The notes under the pieces: generated by a model | The model's database searches: none | What the model was told of the DNA's origin: nothing | The model's input: the letters and a program-made list of their open reading frames with translations, nothing else | Part shown: positions 27,352-38,766 of the stretch, one piece after another | Layout: every line of letters starts with the position of its first letter | How positions within the stretch are numbered: the stretch's first letter is position 1 | Program-made: the position numbers and the translations under genes | DNA from: Chytriomyces cf. hyalinus JEL632 | Taxonomy: Eukaryota > Chytridiomycota > Chytridiomycetes > Chytridiales > Chytriomycetaceae | Direction of reading: 5' to 3' | Length of the DNA stretch: 64,000 nucleotides | Assembly (NCBI GenBank): GCA_025435555.1 | Contig: JAIWWG010000022.1 | Location: 62,001-126,000, forward strand

Positions 27352-29198
27352 TCAAGGTCCGTAGTATGCACGCGCAGGCTGGACGGGGTACACTGGCTGA
27401 GTCGGGTACATTGGTTGAGTCGGATACACGGGTTGGTTCGGATACATGGGTTGAACTGGATACACGGGCTGCTGAAATGGTGCCAACGGTTGAGCATTTT
27501 GTGCATAGTATGGTACATTCTGCTTGTAACCCATTTGAGATGGTGCGCCATTTCGGCGGAGTTGCATGCGCCGGAACAGAAGCGTTCCACCGCAAAGCAA
27601 TAACCCGAATATCAGCAAAAGAGACGACCACACTAGTTGATAGTTTCTGAAATTTCTCATGACACCTCCGAGGACACCCGGCGCGTTGGGATTAAAACTG
27701 ATGCTGGCGTCTGTCGAGCGTCCCTTCCCAAGAGCAAACCCAATTCTTCTTTGATCGTAATCAAACACTGTCACGTATCGCTTCAAGAAAGTGTTTCCAA
27801 TCAGGTAGGTTCCTTGGCGGAACCCTCCATCGGCTCCTTGCAGCATCAGCTGGCATTGGCCATTCACTGGTGCGCTCACATATTCCAGCGCTGTGACGGT
27901 AATTTGGACTCCTCCAGCAAACTCCAGAGTGACGGTAGGACCTCCATTCTCAGCCTTAGAGTTGCAATCCATGATGTATGTAAATGCTCCTCCTCGGCCT
28001 ACCCTCGCGCGACGTGCACCAGGTATTGCTGATCCAATTGCGTCAATTAACGCGTTCGAAACAATAGCTTGACTTGTTCCCGTGTCAATAATGGCAGAGC
28101 CCGTGTTTCCCTCTGGAGCACCGGAACTGGAAGCGTGTGAGGTAAACTTGTCCACAACTTTGGAGTCGCCGTTCTTGCTCACAATCACACGCAGCAGTGG
28201 AAGTGCCAGTTTACCATCTTTGATGGAGTCATCTGAGAGTAAGGAGACAAAAGAAGGGGCTGCAGTTGTGTTTTGGAAGAGGTTTGGGTTCCACCCCCCG
28301 AGGGTTGCTGTGCCACCCGCTTCCATCACGTCAATAAAGTAGCTGAATATGTTGGACTTCAGTGCCTTGGAGGATATAACTTGCTCGATGAAGGAATTGG
28401 TTACACTGCTCGCCAATACTAAGAGGGAAGATGCTTGTTAAGATTTCATACTTTTCCAAACCGTCAGTGAGCCTAACCTTGTGGATGAAGTCCCATTCCA
28501 ACAATTCCGTCCGAATCTGCGTCCGAAGGGTTGAACCGGTTGCTACCGCCTTGAGAAACGTAGCTGGTGACTTGAGTGAACTCGAATGCTTTCAAAGCCG
28601 CCGCGCCAATAGCAACATCATCTGTAACCCTGAACCCCCCATAACCAGATCCATCAGCATACTTCCCGCCCAGCGCCGTTTTGTTGAGATTGGCACCAGA
28701 AGAACTTTTTGTAACATCGTATTTGTTGTTTGCATTTTTGCAAGCCTGTTCATTTTTGTGGGGGGAAAGCTGTATAAGTCACGGCGTTGACTGTTCATGA
28801 AAACGACGACTTACCTCAGATTCGCACGTGGATCCGTAAATCCACATATCAAAAGATCCAGTGTCCAGCAGAAGGTTGTACACCTTTGCAGGGGTTCCGA
28901 CCTGTACCATTGCGCGGTACTCGGTCATGACGTGCTGGTACTCTTGCAGCGTGATGTCCGAGTCATTTGACGCCGTGGCAGCTTTCGAGACAAAGTAGTT
29001 CATGAACCGCGCCGAGAAGGAATTCGCATCCAAGTTGTCCTTGAGCAGTGTGTTGATGGGCGTCATTGAGTTTGGAGTTGTCCCCATAGGAATTTCAAAG
29101 TAGTCCGGCTCTTGTGCCAGTTCTTGGGCATGCTGTGCCAGTGCCGTCTGAAGAAGCGCCGCTAGAGACAAAGGCACCAACGCCCTCAGTTTCAGCAT
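27352..29198 (-). CDS. Pepsin-family (A1) aspartic protease with transmembrane segment and YPxQP-repeat tail
   Basis: Exons 28815-29198, 28478-28745, 27352-28418 (minus) give 572 aa. The ATG at 29198 gives a signal peptide (MLKLRALVPLSLAALLQTALA). A propeptide-like region follows, then the catalytic motifs LLLDTGSFDMW (about residue 113) and AIIDTGTSQAIV. Family landmarks include KYADGSGYGG, DGIVGMGLHPQ, GTYLIGNTFLKRYVTVFDYDQRRIGFAL. After the protease domain there is a transmembrane helix (LVWSSLLLIFGLLLCGGTLLF), a basic stop-transfer LFRRMQLRR, and a cytoplasmic tail built of PVYPxQPMYPxQP repeats. It lies 113 bp from the start of the myosin, on the same strand. Confidence 0.93.
27366..27475 (-). 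repeat. Coding tandem repeat (YPxQP) in the protease tail
   Basis: Six or so copies of a 15-base unit encode PVYPTQP/PMYPTQP/PVYPVQP at the C-terminus of the second aspartic protease. Unit differences are mostly Val/Met and Thr/Val/Asn changes, showing repeat growth by slippage under coding constraint. Confidence 0.85.
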
Positions 29199-29373
29199 TC
29201 TGGGAATCGGTATTGTCAAAATTTAATCCGTCCCCCGTTCAAATGCTTCACACTCTTTGGTGGCAATTTTCATTCATTGACAAGTTCGAAAAAAAAAACC
29301 ATCTCTCGTGATTTCCGCGTAATAATAACAATACGATGGCGTTCATTTATTAGCGCCCTCTTCATTGCCCCAC

Positions 29374-31065
29374 TCACAATCGCTGGTAGTTCTTATCCAC
29401 CACAAAAAACTGTTGGCTCATGTCTCCAAAAATGCTTTCCCTTTCTAAAGGCCGGGCATCATATATATCTATTGCTGAGAGTTGTGATTGCAGACGAGCG
29501 TGGGTTTTCATTTCAGCCAACCTTGATGATCGCTTTACCATGCGGTCGAAATTGGCGTCCAAATCAGGATATACTTGAGCTACGCTTGTGGTAGAATGAT
29601 AACTGCTGCAGATATTGTTTGTCTGCATCATTTGTGCAGAAACGCGCTTGGAAGGCTTGCATTTGATGTACAGGCACAAATAGAGACTTGCCAGCAGCAC
29701 AGCTGACGCAAGAACCACAGCACACAGCACAATGGATTTCGTACTCGTTCCCAGCCCAGCGGCAAACGCGCTCGCAACGCTTGCATCGAATTCAACGCCG
29801 CTTACCATGCGAGACCGGCCTTTCGCAAGCACGAAGCCAATTTGTTGGTTTTGGTAGTCAAACACTGTGACAAAGCGTTTCAAGACCGTGTTTCCAATCA
29901 AGTACGTGCCTGGATTCAAACCACCCAAGCGGCTCCCTTGGAACAGGATTTGGCACGCTCCGTTTTTGGCTGGTCTGCTCACGTACTCGAGCGCGGAGAT
30001 GGACAGTTTGACGCCATTTGCAAATTGAAGGGACACTGGCGGGCCGCCGTTTTCGCGCTTTAAATCGCATGGGACGGTGTAAACGTAGTCGGTCCCTGTT
30101 TGGGTGGTTAGCACTCGTTTTGCATTTGGAAGCTGCTGAGCAAGCGCGTCAAGCAACTTGTACGATACAATGGACTGAGAAGTTCCTGTGTCAATTACGG
30201 CGCTTCCCGTGATTCCCTCTTGCGCCGCATTCGAACTGGCAAGAGATCCGTGGGTTTGAAATTGATCAACAAGGGTAGTTCCCACATACGACTGAATCAG
30301 CGGAAGCGCGAGTTTTCCAGCTGAAAATGATCCATCTTTGAGAATCGGGATCCAGACAGGGACATCTGCCGAGTTTGAGAAAAAAGTCGCATCGTATCCC
30401 CCAAGTGTTGCAGTGCCTGAGCCTTCGGATACGTCAATGAAAAAACTAAAAATCCCAGCTGGAAGCACGCGTGTCATGATTGCTTGCTCCATGAAGGTGG
30501 GGATTGATTTTGAGGAACCAGTTTGAGGGCTGAAGGCCATGCCAATGATACCGTCAACATCGTTGTCGATGGGGTTGAAGCTGCCTCCTTGCGAGATGTA
30601 CCGTGTCACCTGAGTGAACGTGAACGAAGGTACGGATACAGAACCCATCGTTACAGTGTCCTGCACCAGGTTTCCTTGATAGCCTGAACCATCTGCATAG
30701 CTTCCACCAGGTGCTGGCGTTTTTAGGTCCACTCCCGACGTGCTACGAGATACGCTGTACTTGTTCTTTGCGGAAGTGCACGCCGGCGAAGAACAAGCGT
30801 CACCATAAAGCCACATGTCGTGGCTACCAGTGTCAAGAAGCATAGTGAACTGGCGTCCGCCGACTTGTATACTTGCGCGGTATTCCGTCATGACGTTCGG
30901 ATACTCTTGCAGGGGTACGGAGTCTCGAGCTGACAGTGTGGATGCATTGATGTTTTGAACACTGCCCATGCTGTGGATGATGAACGGGATTTGCGGTAGG
31001 GGTGATGCTGTGGTGGGGAATGCTTGTGCAGGAGCGTGAAGGGGTGCAAGAATGAATGCTCGCAT
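29374..31065 (-). CDS. Pepsin-family (A1) aspartic protease, intronless, with transmembrane segment and long cytoplasmic tail
   Basis: Single exon of 563 aa from the ATG at 31065 (MRAFILAPLHAPAQAF, signal-like). The frame stays open upstream to 31140 but begins with GTG, so 31065 is preferred. Catalytic motifs are MLLDTGSHDMW and AVIDTGTSQSIV, with SYADGSGYQGN, DGIIGMAF and GTYLIGNTVLKRFVTVFDY. A transmembrane helix (SIVLCAVVLASAVLLASLYLCLY) is followed by a basic KCKPSKR and a cytoplasmic tail of about 95 residues without repeats. Its two paralogues have one and two introns, so this copy has lost introns or arose by retroposition. It is the rightmost protease and faces the 32-kb myosin head to head. 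Confidence 0.93.
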   Translation of the reverse strand: MRAFILAPLHAPAQAFPTTASPLPQIPFIIHSMGSVQNINASTLSARDSVPLQEYPNVMTEYRASIQVGGRQFTMLLDTGSHDMWLYGDACSSPACTSAKNKYSVSRSTSGVDLKTPAPGGSYADGSGYQGNLVQDTVTMGSVSVPSFTFTQVTRYISQGGSFNPIDNDVDGIIGMAFSPQTGSSKSIPTFMEQAIMTRVLPAGIFSFFIDVSEGSGTATLGGYDATFFSNSADVPVWIPILKDGSFSAGKLALPLIQSYVGTTLVDQFQTHGSLASSNAAQEGITGSAVIDTGTSQSIVSYKLLDALAQQLPNAKRVLTTQTGTDYVYTVPCDLKRENGGPPVSLQFANGVKLSISALEYVSRPAKNGACQILFQGSRLGGLNPGTYLIGNTVLKRFVTVFDYQNQQIGFVLAKGRSRMVSGVEFDASVASAFAAGLGTSTKSIVLCAVVLASAVLLASLYLCLYIKCKPSKRVSAQMMQTNNICSSYHSTTSVAQVYPDLDANFDRMVKRSSRLAEMKTHARLQSQLSAIDIYDARPLERESIFGDMSQQFFVVDKNYQRL

Positions 31066-32094
31066 CGTCAATACGGCGTGTTTTTCGTTGACTTGTTTGC
31101 GCGGCAGATTGAATTTTACTCCTGTTTTCAGACGCCGCACGAAATTTTAAACAAGCTGAAGTCAACTACAACAGCAAGTACTATCTCTTGGTCACTGTTA
31201 GTCGCGTGTTCCAGCACACCCAAATAGCGTGCACAAGCGTGACCAAGCTGTGGCCCAAACGAGTGACAACAGGATGTTTAATACAAAGGGACTGCTTTAT
31301 CATTCCCCCCCACTTCGCTTTCCACCGAAATAGAAATGATATATGTGCAACTCACGTGGAAAAGCATTGAGGACAAGATAAGTTGTCTCCATCTGGTGGC
31401 AATAGGTAAAAGTAAGGCGCTACGTCACAGGCTGGCACCCAGATTGGCAAGACTCAAGTTGTGAATGCAACGGTAAACAAGGTTTAAAAGGGCACCATCT
31501 TCAGGGCAGGGATTTTCCAGTAACTCGGCGTCGTGAGTCCATATACGGACGCGTGCTCTTGGGTCGTCCAGCAGATTAAAGCTGCAGATGGCTTATCAGC
31601 CAAGAGACACCTTCCAAGCACCTTGAATTGAGCAGACTGCAGGTGCAGCAGTCAAAAAGAGTTACACAAGGCGTCGGTGGTTCAGCGCAACCTTTGTTGT
31701 TTTCGTTTGGCTGCCACGCCAGGATGAGATCATACGCGATACTATGACGTGTATGTGAAGATATATCACTGAGTGTATTGGGAATACGAGAGACTACGGA
31801 GGCGTGTCGGCTGTGGTCCAGCTTGGCACGAAACCCGGCGTCGAACCTGACAGCATTGAACCCTGGCCGGAGTTGAACCCTGCTCATAGTTCAAGTTGGC
31901 CGCTTCAAACACGGACGACTCCCTCGAGCACCTATGCGCCAGTGCCGACAGAGCGCATGAAATGTGTCCGAGAATCCATGAGTCAAGCTGCTGTGATGGG
32001 AAAGTCCAGTATTTTCTCGCCAAAAGTTGTCAGCGGACTTGTTTCCTTTACACAAAATACAGGTTCACATCCAATCCATTAAAACATCGCATAC
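31066..32094. other. Divergent intergenic region, about 1 kb
   Basis: Lies between the start of the intronless protease (minus) and the start of the 32-kb myosin (plus), so it holds both promoters. Short open frames on both strands (longest about 103 codons) have no recognisable domain and no paralogue support. A patch around 31850-31900 with repeated TTGAACCCT does not fold as a tRNA by eye. I see no transposon ends. Confidence 0.6.
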
Positions 32095-35000
32095 ATGGCG
32101 GCACCACCACCTCCACCAGCAGCACCCCCAACCAAAGGAATCGACCTGTCCAAAGTGTTACTGGACTACAAAAAGGTGAGGACATCTTCGACAGCTCCAG
32201 CTCCTAGCAGCGGAAGATCAGATCCACTTTGAGCCACGCCAAGATGACCCCTAACATAACATTCATTATCCCAGGGTTCCCGTGTGTGAGTGTACAACAA
32301 CGCATTGTCAGCAGTAGCAGCTTTGTAATTGCGTTCGCAGATACTTTACAGATGACGAGGATGGCTGGGCAATGGCCCAGGCGGAAGAGGACCCACAGAC
32401 AGATACCGGGTCCCTCAAGATCAAATACAGAATGGTCGAAACGGGCGAGGTGCGACTGGATTGCTGCATTTGTTGATGATGCATGCTGACGTTTGTTGGT
32501 GCAGATGCGGGATTTCAAGATTGCGTTGTCTGCGCTCAATTCAACGTCGCTTTTACCGCCATTGAAGAATCCCGGCTTTATGGTACGTTCGAAATCCAGC
32601 TTCGCACTTATATGCGAAATGCGTGGCGTCTTGCGATTGACATGTTCTTCCTCTTCAGGACACTGTGGATGACCTTTCTCTGCTTTCGTATCTTCACGAG
32701 TTTCGTATTTGTTCATATTGCTTCAATCTTTCGCATTCTGACATTGAATCACAGACCGGGAGTCTTTTGGGGAATCAAGAACAGATTCGCTGCACAGAAG
32801 ATTTATACCTACTCCGGAATGGTCCTCATTGCCGTGAATCCATTTGAGCGCCTTAACATCTATTCAACTGACATCATGCGAGAGTATGCTGGAAGCAAGC
32901 GAACGGATTTGGAGCCGCATGTCGTGAGTTTTCCATCCTTCTTGCGACAACCAGATTTCATTGTCTAAACGGCGCATTTCAAAGTACGGAATCGCCGAAG
33001 AATGCTACCGAGCAATGCTTGAAGGTCATAATCAATCAGTTATTGTTTCTGGAGAGTCTGGAGCTGGAAAGACGCAGTCAACCCGCTACATCATGCAGTA
33101 CCTTGCCGTTGTCGACTCTCTCAGCAGAATCGATTCAGTCGAAGCACTCATGAGACCCGAATCAATGAATGCCGAGGTGAAGCGGAGTGAGACTGAGGAG
33201 GCTGTGCTTGCTTCGAACCCTATCCTGGAGGTAAAGTAACACCAATTTAAATTCGCCTGGGCATAAAACGCTCACATACGCCTGAAAACAGTCGTTCGGT
33301 AACGCCAAAACAACGCGTAATGACAACTCGTCGCGTTTTGGAAAATTCGTCGAGCTGTTCTTTTCAAATCCAAGCAGCGGGTCTGTGCGAATTACGGGCG
33401 CTAAAGTGCGAACTTATTTACTCGAACGGTCGAGACTGATCTTTCAGCCAAAGACAGGTGTGCAACAGACTTCTTCACTTTCTCATTGTAGCTTTGTGTT
33501 AATTTTGTTTTCAGAGCGAAACTACCACATCTTCTATCAATTGTGCGCTGCTGTTCCTGCTGCGGAGCGGAAACATCTCGGGTTGGATCGATGGGAAACA
33601 TTCCATTATCTAAACCAAGGAAATGCTGGAGTGGTGCGAAATATGAACGATGTGGAAGAGTACAAGCTGACGATGGATGCTCTTTCCACCTTGGGAATGT
33701 CTGTCTCCACTCAATGGTAAAAAAAGCTTGTTTTCAGTCAAATCGTCTACCAAGGACGTCAATCTAAGCAAAGCGGCGCTGGCGCATTTTTAACAGGGAG
33801 ATTTTCGGCATCTGTGCCGCTGTACTGCATATTGGAAACGTCAAGATTTTGACGAATGGGAACGATGGAAGTTCAATTGCCGAAAACGATCCTGCAGTTG
33901 AAAACTGTGCGCGATTGCTGGGCATCAATAAGTCCGACTTCATCAAATGGGTGACCAAGAAGCAGACCACCGTCGGAAAGGAGAAGTATGTCAAGGACCT
34001 GAAATCGGATCTGGCGCTTGTGGCGAGGGACTCGGTAACAAAAGTCATGTGAGAAGGTTTTTTGTATCATTGTTATTTTACCTCGCTGACATATCGAACT
34101 TGTCAGCTACACAAAGCTGTTTGACTGGTTGGTGAAAAACATCAACAAGAGCCTGAAAAGGGACTCCACGAATGATCAGAATTTCATCGGAGTGCTTGAT
34201 ATTTACGGGTATTTGTGTTTTTCCTTGGTTCAATTATCGTGTAACTCACACATCAGCCAGTTTCGAACACTTTGCAGTCAACTCGTTCGAACAATTTTGC
34301 ATCAATTATGCCAACGAAAAACTCCAGCAAGAGTTTAACTCGCACGTGTTTCGGTTGGAGCAAGAAGGATACATCAAAGAAGCAATCGATTGGGAAATGA
34401 TTGAATTCACAGACAACCAAGGCTGCATTGAACTTATCGAAGGACGTATGGGAATTATGGCGCTCCTTGATGAAGACTCGCGCCTTCCTGCGGGAACAGA
34501 TGCCACGTTTGTTGGGAAACTGTTGAAAAACTTTGATGTTCCGACTCAAAAGTTTTTCGCCAAGCCTCGGTTTGGAACGACGGATTTCACCGTGCGACAC
34601 TACGCTGTTGATGTTACTTACACGAGCACTGGTTTCATTGACAAGAACAAGGACAGCATGAGTGATGAACTGAAGGATGTTTTACTTGCTTCCACCAATT
34701 CCTTCTTCAAAGACGTGTTTTTGGGGATTGGGACTGGTGGCGGTGAAGGAGTTGAGAGTCCAAAATCGAATGGAGGGACTATTGATAGAAGGAGATCCAC
34801 GATGGCAAGAGTGCCAACCCTTGGAAGTATGTTCAAAGCTTCGCTGGCGGAGCTGATGGACACAATTAGAGCGACAGAAAGTCATGTAAGTTGCGTGTTA
34901 TGCCATATCGTTTTGTAGAACTGAAACGTCATGACTTTTCGCAGTATATTCGATGCATCAAGCCAAATATGGCTAAGACTTCTTTTGCTTTTGAAGGAGC

Positions 35001-38000
35001 CATGGTCTTGTCACAACTGAAAGGTTTTTAAACCTTTTGAAAATATTTTTGTCTTGGAGTGTTGATCTGACTGAAATTATCTGATCTCAGCGTGCGGAGT
35101 CCTGGAGACCATCAAAATCAGTAACGCTGGTTACCCAAACAAACTGGAATATGACCAGTTCGCTTCTCGATACGAGATTCTTGTGAGCTCATCATTTTGG
35201 GATATGCCTGACAGGAAGGCCTTGTGCATCAAAATTGTTACAACAGTTCTGTCCGACCAATCAAAGTACCAGTTTGGAAAAACAAAAGTTTTCCTGAAGA
35301 GTGGACAGGTGATCTCCACTGTTTTGATGAATCATTCGAAGGGTTCTGATGTTCTTTCTTCTGGTCAGATTGCCTTCTTTGAAAATCGCCGAAAAGACCG
35401 CATAAACTACTTGATTCTTCTTGCCCAGAAAAACATGAAGAAATTCCTCCAACGCACACGCTACCTGCGCATCAAAGAAGCCGCTGTTGTTTTGCAATCT
35501 GCCGCTCGTGGCCACCTTGCCTACAAACACTACGTTGAAATGCGTGAAGAAAAGGCGGCCGTTAAATTGCAAACGGCCATTCGTGGATACCTCTGCCGCA
35601 AGCATTACCAGGCGCAAGTACGCAGCCGATCAGCTGCTCTTACCATTCAACGCTGCTGGCGCGGCCATGTTGCGCGAAAAGCGTGCACCATTGCGAGGGA
35701 CCGCGTTGTTTTGATTCAGAGCTGCGTCCGTAAATCACAGGCACGGAAAGCGTTTAAGACATTGAGGCTGCAAGCCAAAGACTTGAACAAAGTCAAAGAA
35801 AAGACGTTTGGATTGGAGTCAAAAGTGGTGTCCTTATCAAAAGCATTGCAAGAAAAGAGTACCGAAAGCAAGGACTGGAGCGAAAAGTGTGCCACGTTTG
35901 AATCCATGGCTCACTCGCTGAAAGAAAAGTTGGAAGCGTCTGAAGCGAAATTTAAGGCTTCGGCGACCGAATTGTTTACGCTGAGGAAGCAGGTGCAGGA
36001 TCTACAGCATGAGCGCGATGTGTTAAGAGCCGAGAAGGAGCGATACGCATTCGTTGTCGATCAAGCCGCTTCGGAGGGACTAATTTCTCCTATCGAAAAC
36101 ATTCCCATCATCTTGAAGCCTGATGGAACATCTTCTCGGGGAGTTAGTATGTCTCGCAATGGGAACTTGTCCACAGGAGCTCGCTTTACGCATAGTCCAT
36201 CCGGAAGTCGTGAACCGTCCGCGAATCGCGAAATGAAGCGCCCAATTCAGAGACTGAACAGTATTGCCGTTGGAGGAGCGGATAGTGGCAATGCTTGGCC
36301 ACGAGGTGGAAATTTGCTGACACCCGAGGTTTCCAGGGGTCGCACTGTGTCGGAGCTTTTCCCTCAAATGCGCAGTTCCGTTTCACCATCGGGCATTGCA
36401 AGCGGCTCCTCTGGAACGGGTGCGCCGAATATGCCGCTTCCCGGAAAACCAGGGCCTATGGGCAGACTTGGCAGTATTAGTGCCAATCCTAACGGCGAAG
36501 ATTCCATAATCGCATCACTCCGAGCTGAGAATGAGAACCTCAAGAAAATCATTGCGTCTAAAGGAGGTGCCGGAGGTCCTCTAGGTCCTGCAGGTCCTGG
36601 AACGGGCCCACGTGCGGTTCCAGTTCCTGTTCGCAGGACAACGATGCGGTCACAATCCATTTTTGCCGGGGATATCTTGGGCGACGCTGAGCGCGAGAGA
36701 CAAAAGGAGTTGCACAAACCTGCACCAACGCCGGTTCCAACGAGCAGTGATTTGAAAAAGTTCTTGTTGACGACACCGTTGGGCGGGAACATGCTGTCTG
36801 CATCACCCGGAGCGATTCCGTCGCTGATGGCCTCTCCTTCCGCTCTGGCGTCTGACATGCGAACATCGCCCACACCAATGCCAGCAATCTTGAGAGCTGC
36901 TCCACCGTCGCCAATGAAAAACATTGCGCCGGGCATGCTCCTGCCTCCATCCACGCTTGCACCACTTGTTGCTGAACCTGAGGAAGACTACCCATCACGC
37001 AGTTCCACGCCAACCTTCCTGCCAAGACGGTCCAGTATCAAACAAAACGTGAAGCTTCAACAAGACCGAGCTGAATTGTTTGCGAGCGAAGAATTCAACG
37101 ATGTCATCTGTGATGAGCTGATATTGAATCTTCAAGTACCCCCTATTACGAGCAGAAGAGACGCTTCACCGCGGTCGCAACAGGAAGTCTTTTACCCTGC
37201 TCATTTGCTTGGATCTATTATTTCCATGCAACTTGAGGTGGGTATGTTGGTGGAATTGCATGGGTTTGTCAATGATATCATGAATGCAGTGTGCAAAGTC
37301 GTAATTGTGAGTGTTTTCTGGACCTTGATGGCCCATAGCAATTTTTGAACAACATATTTTCAGGATAATCGCGATAAGTCAAGCATGACTTTCTGGATTT
37401 CGAACATTCACCAGTTATTATGCATCACTGCTCTGATTCACTCACAAGAAGTCAAAAAGCCCAACAACCGCGGTAACCTGAACGGAATCCGAAACATCCA
37501 AAACGATCTTCATGATCTTCTCGAAAACGAGCTCGTGCCCATCCTTTTGAAGCGACTAAGAGAAGAAGTTGCATCGTTAGCCGCCCCTGCAATTCTGCAG
37601 ACCCAAGAACTGCCCGGTTTCGAAACCTCGCACGACGGGACCTTCTGGGACATGTTTGGACGTGTCATGGAACGGAAACCGGAGGGGCCCAGTGACTTGT
37701 ATAAACTTAAGCTGCTCCTTACCACAATTGACAACACACTTTGTGCATTCTATGTGCCGGACGCTTTGTATTCAAAAACTATGATGGAGATGATGCGGAC
37801 TATTGGAGTTGTTAGTTTCAATGGACTACTGCGGCGGAGGAACCTCGCAAACTTTAAGCGAGGTTGTCAGATTCAGTACAACTTGAAGCAGATGGAAGAG
37901 TGGTGTGCGAAAGTTGGTCTTTCTTCAGGTGAGTTGTCCAAAAAAAGTTTCTTGTCATGTTCAGCAAAAAATGCTAACGGTCGACAGCATTAGCGCATCT

Positions 38001-38409
38001 TGAAATGGTTGCGCAGGCTGCGAAAATTTTGACGCTGAACAAGATGGAGGCGGAGGATGTCACTGCGGTCTTTGAGATCGGTTATTTGCTCAATGCGAAC
38101 CAAATCAACCAGTTATTCTCAAATTATTCAATCACTGATCCTGATATGCCTGTAAGTTTGCTCTTCTCTCGGGTTTTCCGTCTGCCGATCTCGCGCATTC
38201 GCTGATCCACGTTTTTGCAGATGTCAATTGAGTTTCAATCTCTCATTCGCGATCGGGCAGCTGTCACAAACCATCGCGATGTTGTCAGTATTTCTCTGGA
38301 CCCAGAACCGCAATACCCCCTCATGACAATCACGTCGGTTCATCACATCGATAAATCTGTGCCAGCATCTGTTCGGATTCCACCCGACTATCAGCGGATT
38401 CTTGCGTGA
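32095..38409 (+). CDS. Class-V-type myosin heavy chain with DIL cargo-binding domain
   Basis: Actin-based cargo motor, 1744 aa in 18 exons: 32095-32175, 32275-32285 (microexon), 32341-32449, 32505-32582, 32659-32699, 32755-32923, 32985-33230, 33292-33457, 33515-33716, 33797-34048, 34107-34208, 34261-34885, 34945-35023, 35091-35308, 35369-37306, 37364-37928, 37988-38151, 38221-38409. Order: Pro-rich start (MAAPPPPPAAPP), SH3-like domain, P-loop GESGAGKT (about 186), switch [10 protein letters not shown], switch II DIYGFEHF, converter, four clear IQ motifs (AAVVLQSAARGHLAY, AAVKLQTAIRGYLCR, AALTIQRCWRGHVAR, VVLIQSCVRKSQAR), coiled coil, a Ser/Pro/Gly-rich hinge, the conserved GDILGDAERERQKE motif, and DIL from about residue 1363 (MTFWISNIHQLLCI). 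The intron 35309-35368 is 60 nt and stop-free in frame, so its retention would add 20 residues. Confidence 0.95.
32275..32285 (+). other. 11-nt microexon of the 32-kb myosin
   Basis: GGTTCCCGTGT, between CCCAG and GTGAGT, is the only short exon that joins LLDYKK (phase 0) to YFTDDEDGW (phase 2). It yields KKGSRVYFTDDEDGW, the expected SH3-like beta strand of class V myosins. Confidence 0.87.
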
Positions 38410-38766
38410 TCTGAATAGCATATTTTCTTTCCAAAGAGCGCGTTTCTTTTATTCCACCATTTACCATCATCAATCATTGGAAATAAAAAGAAGCTGGAAC
38501 TACTGACTGCCGGTGAGCTGGTCATTTCCTTCTGAACGCTTTTGTCCTCCCCAGGAGAAACCAATCCTGGAGACACTCACTGCCTGCAATCCAGTTCGGT
38601 GTTCATGGCTGAAGACGAGAACTCTTCTCATAGCGCGTACAGAAGTGATCCAAAGTCGGTGAAATCTGTTCATCGCCAACCTCAATCAAATGGAGGCAAA
38701 ATCCTGTGAAATGGCCGAGGCGGCAGTTGAACATCTGCATTGAACAATTCAAAAAATAATTTTGCA
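38410..38766. other. Intergenic between two same-strand myosins
   Basis: 357 bp. A GGAAATAAAAAG sequence near 38478-38489 may serve as the polyadenylation signal of the upstream myosin. The rest is presumably the promoter of the downstream myosin. No coding segment is convincing. Confidence 0.55.

Noticed and set aside
31850-31900. Possible tRNA from TTGAACCCT and AGTTCAAG pieces
   Set aside because: No acceptor, D and anticodon arms can be paired around them.
31576-32023. Overlapping minus-strand frames between protease and myosin
   Set aside because: No signal peptide, domain, splice pattern or paralogue; probably chance frames in a promoter region.
36364-36954. 196-codon minus-strand Gly-rich frame
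   Set aside because: Antisense of the Ser/Pro/Gly-rich hinge of the 32-kb myosin.
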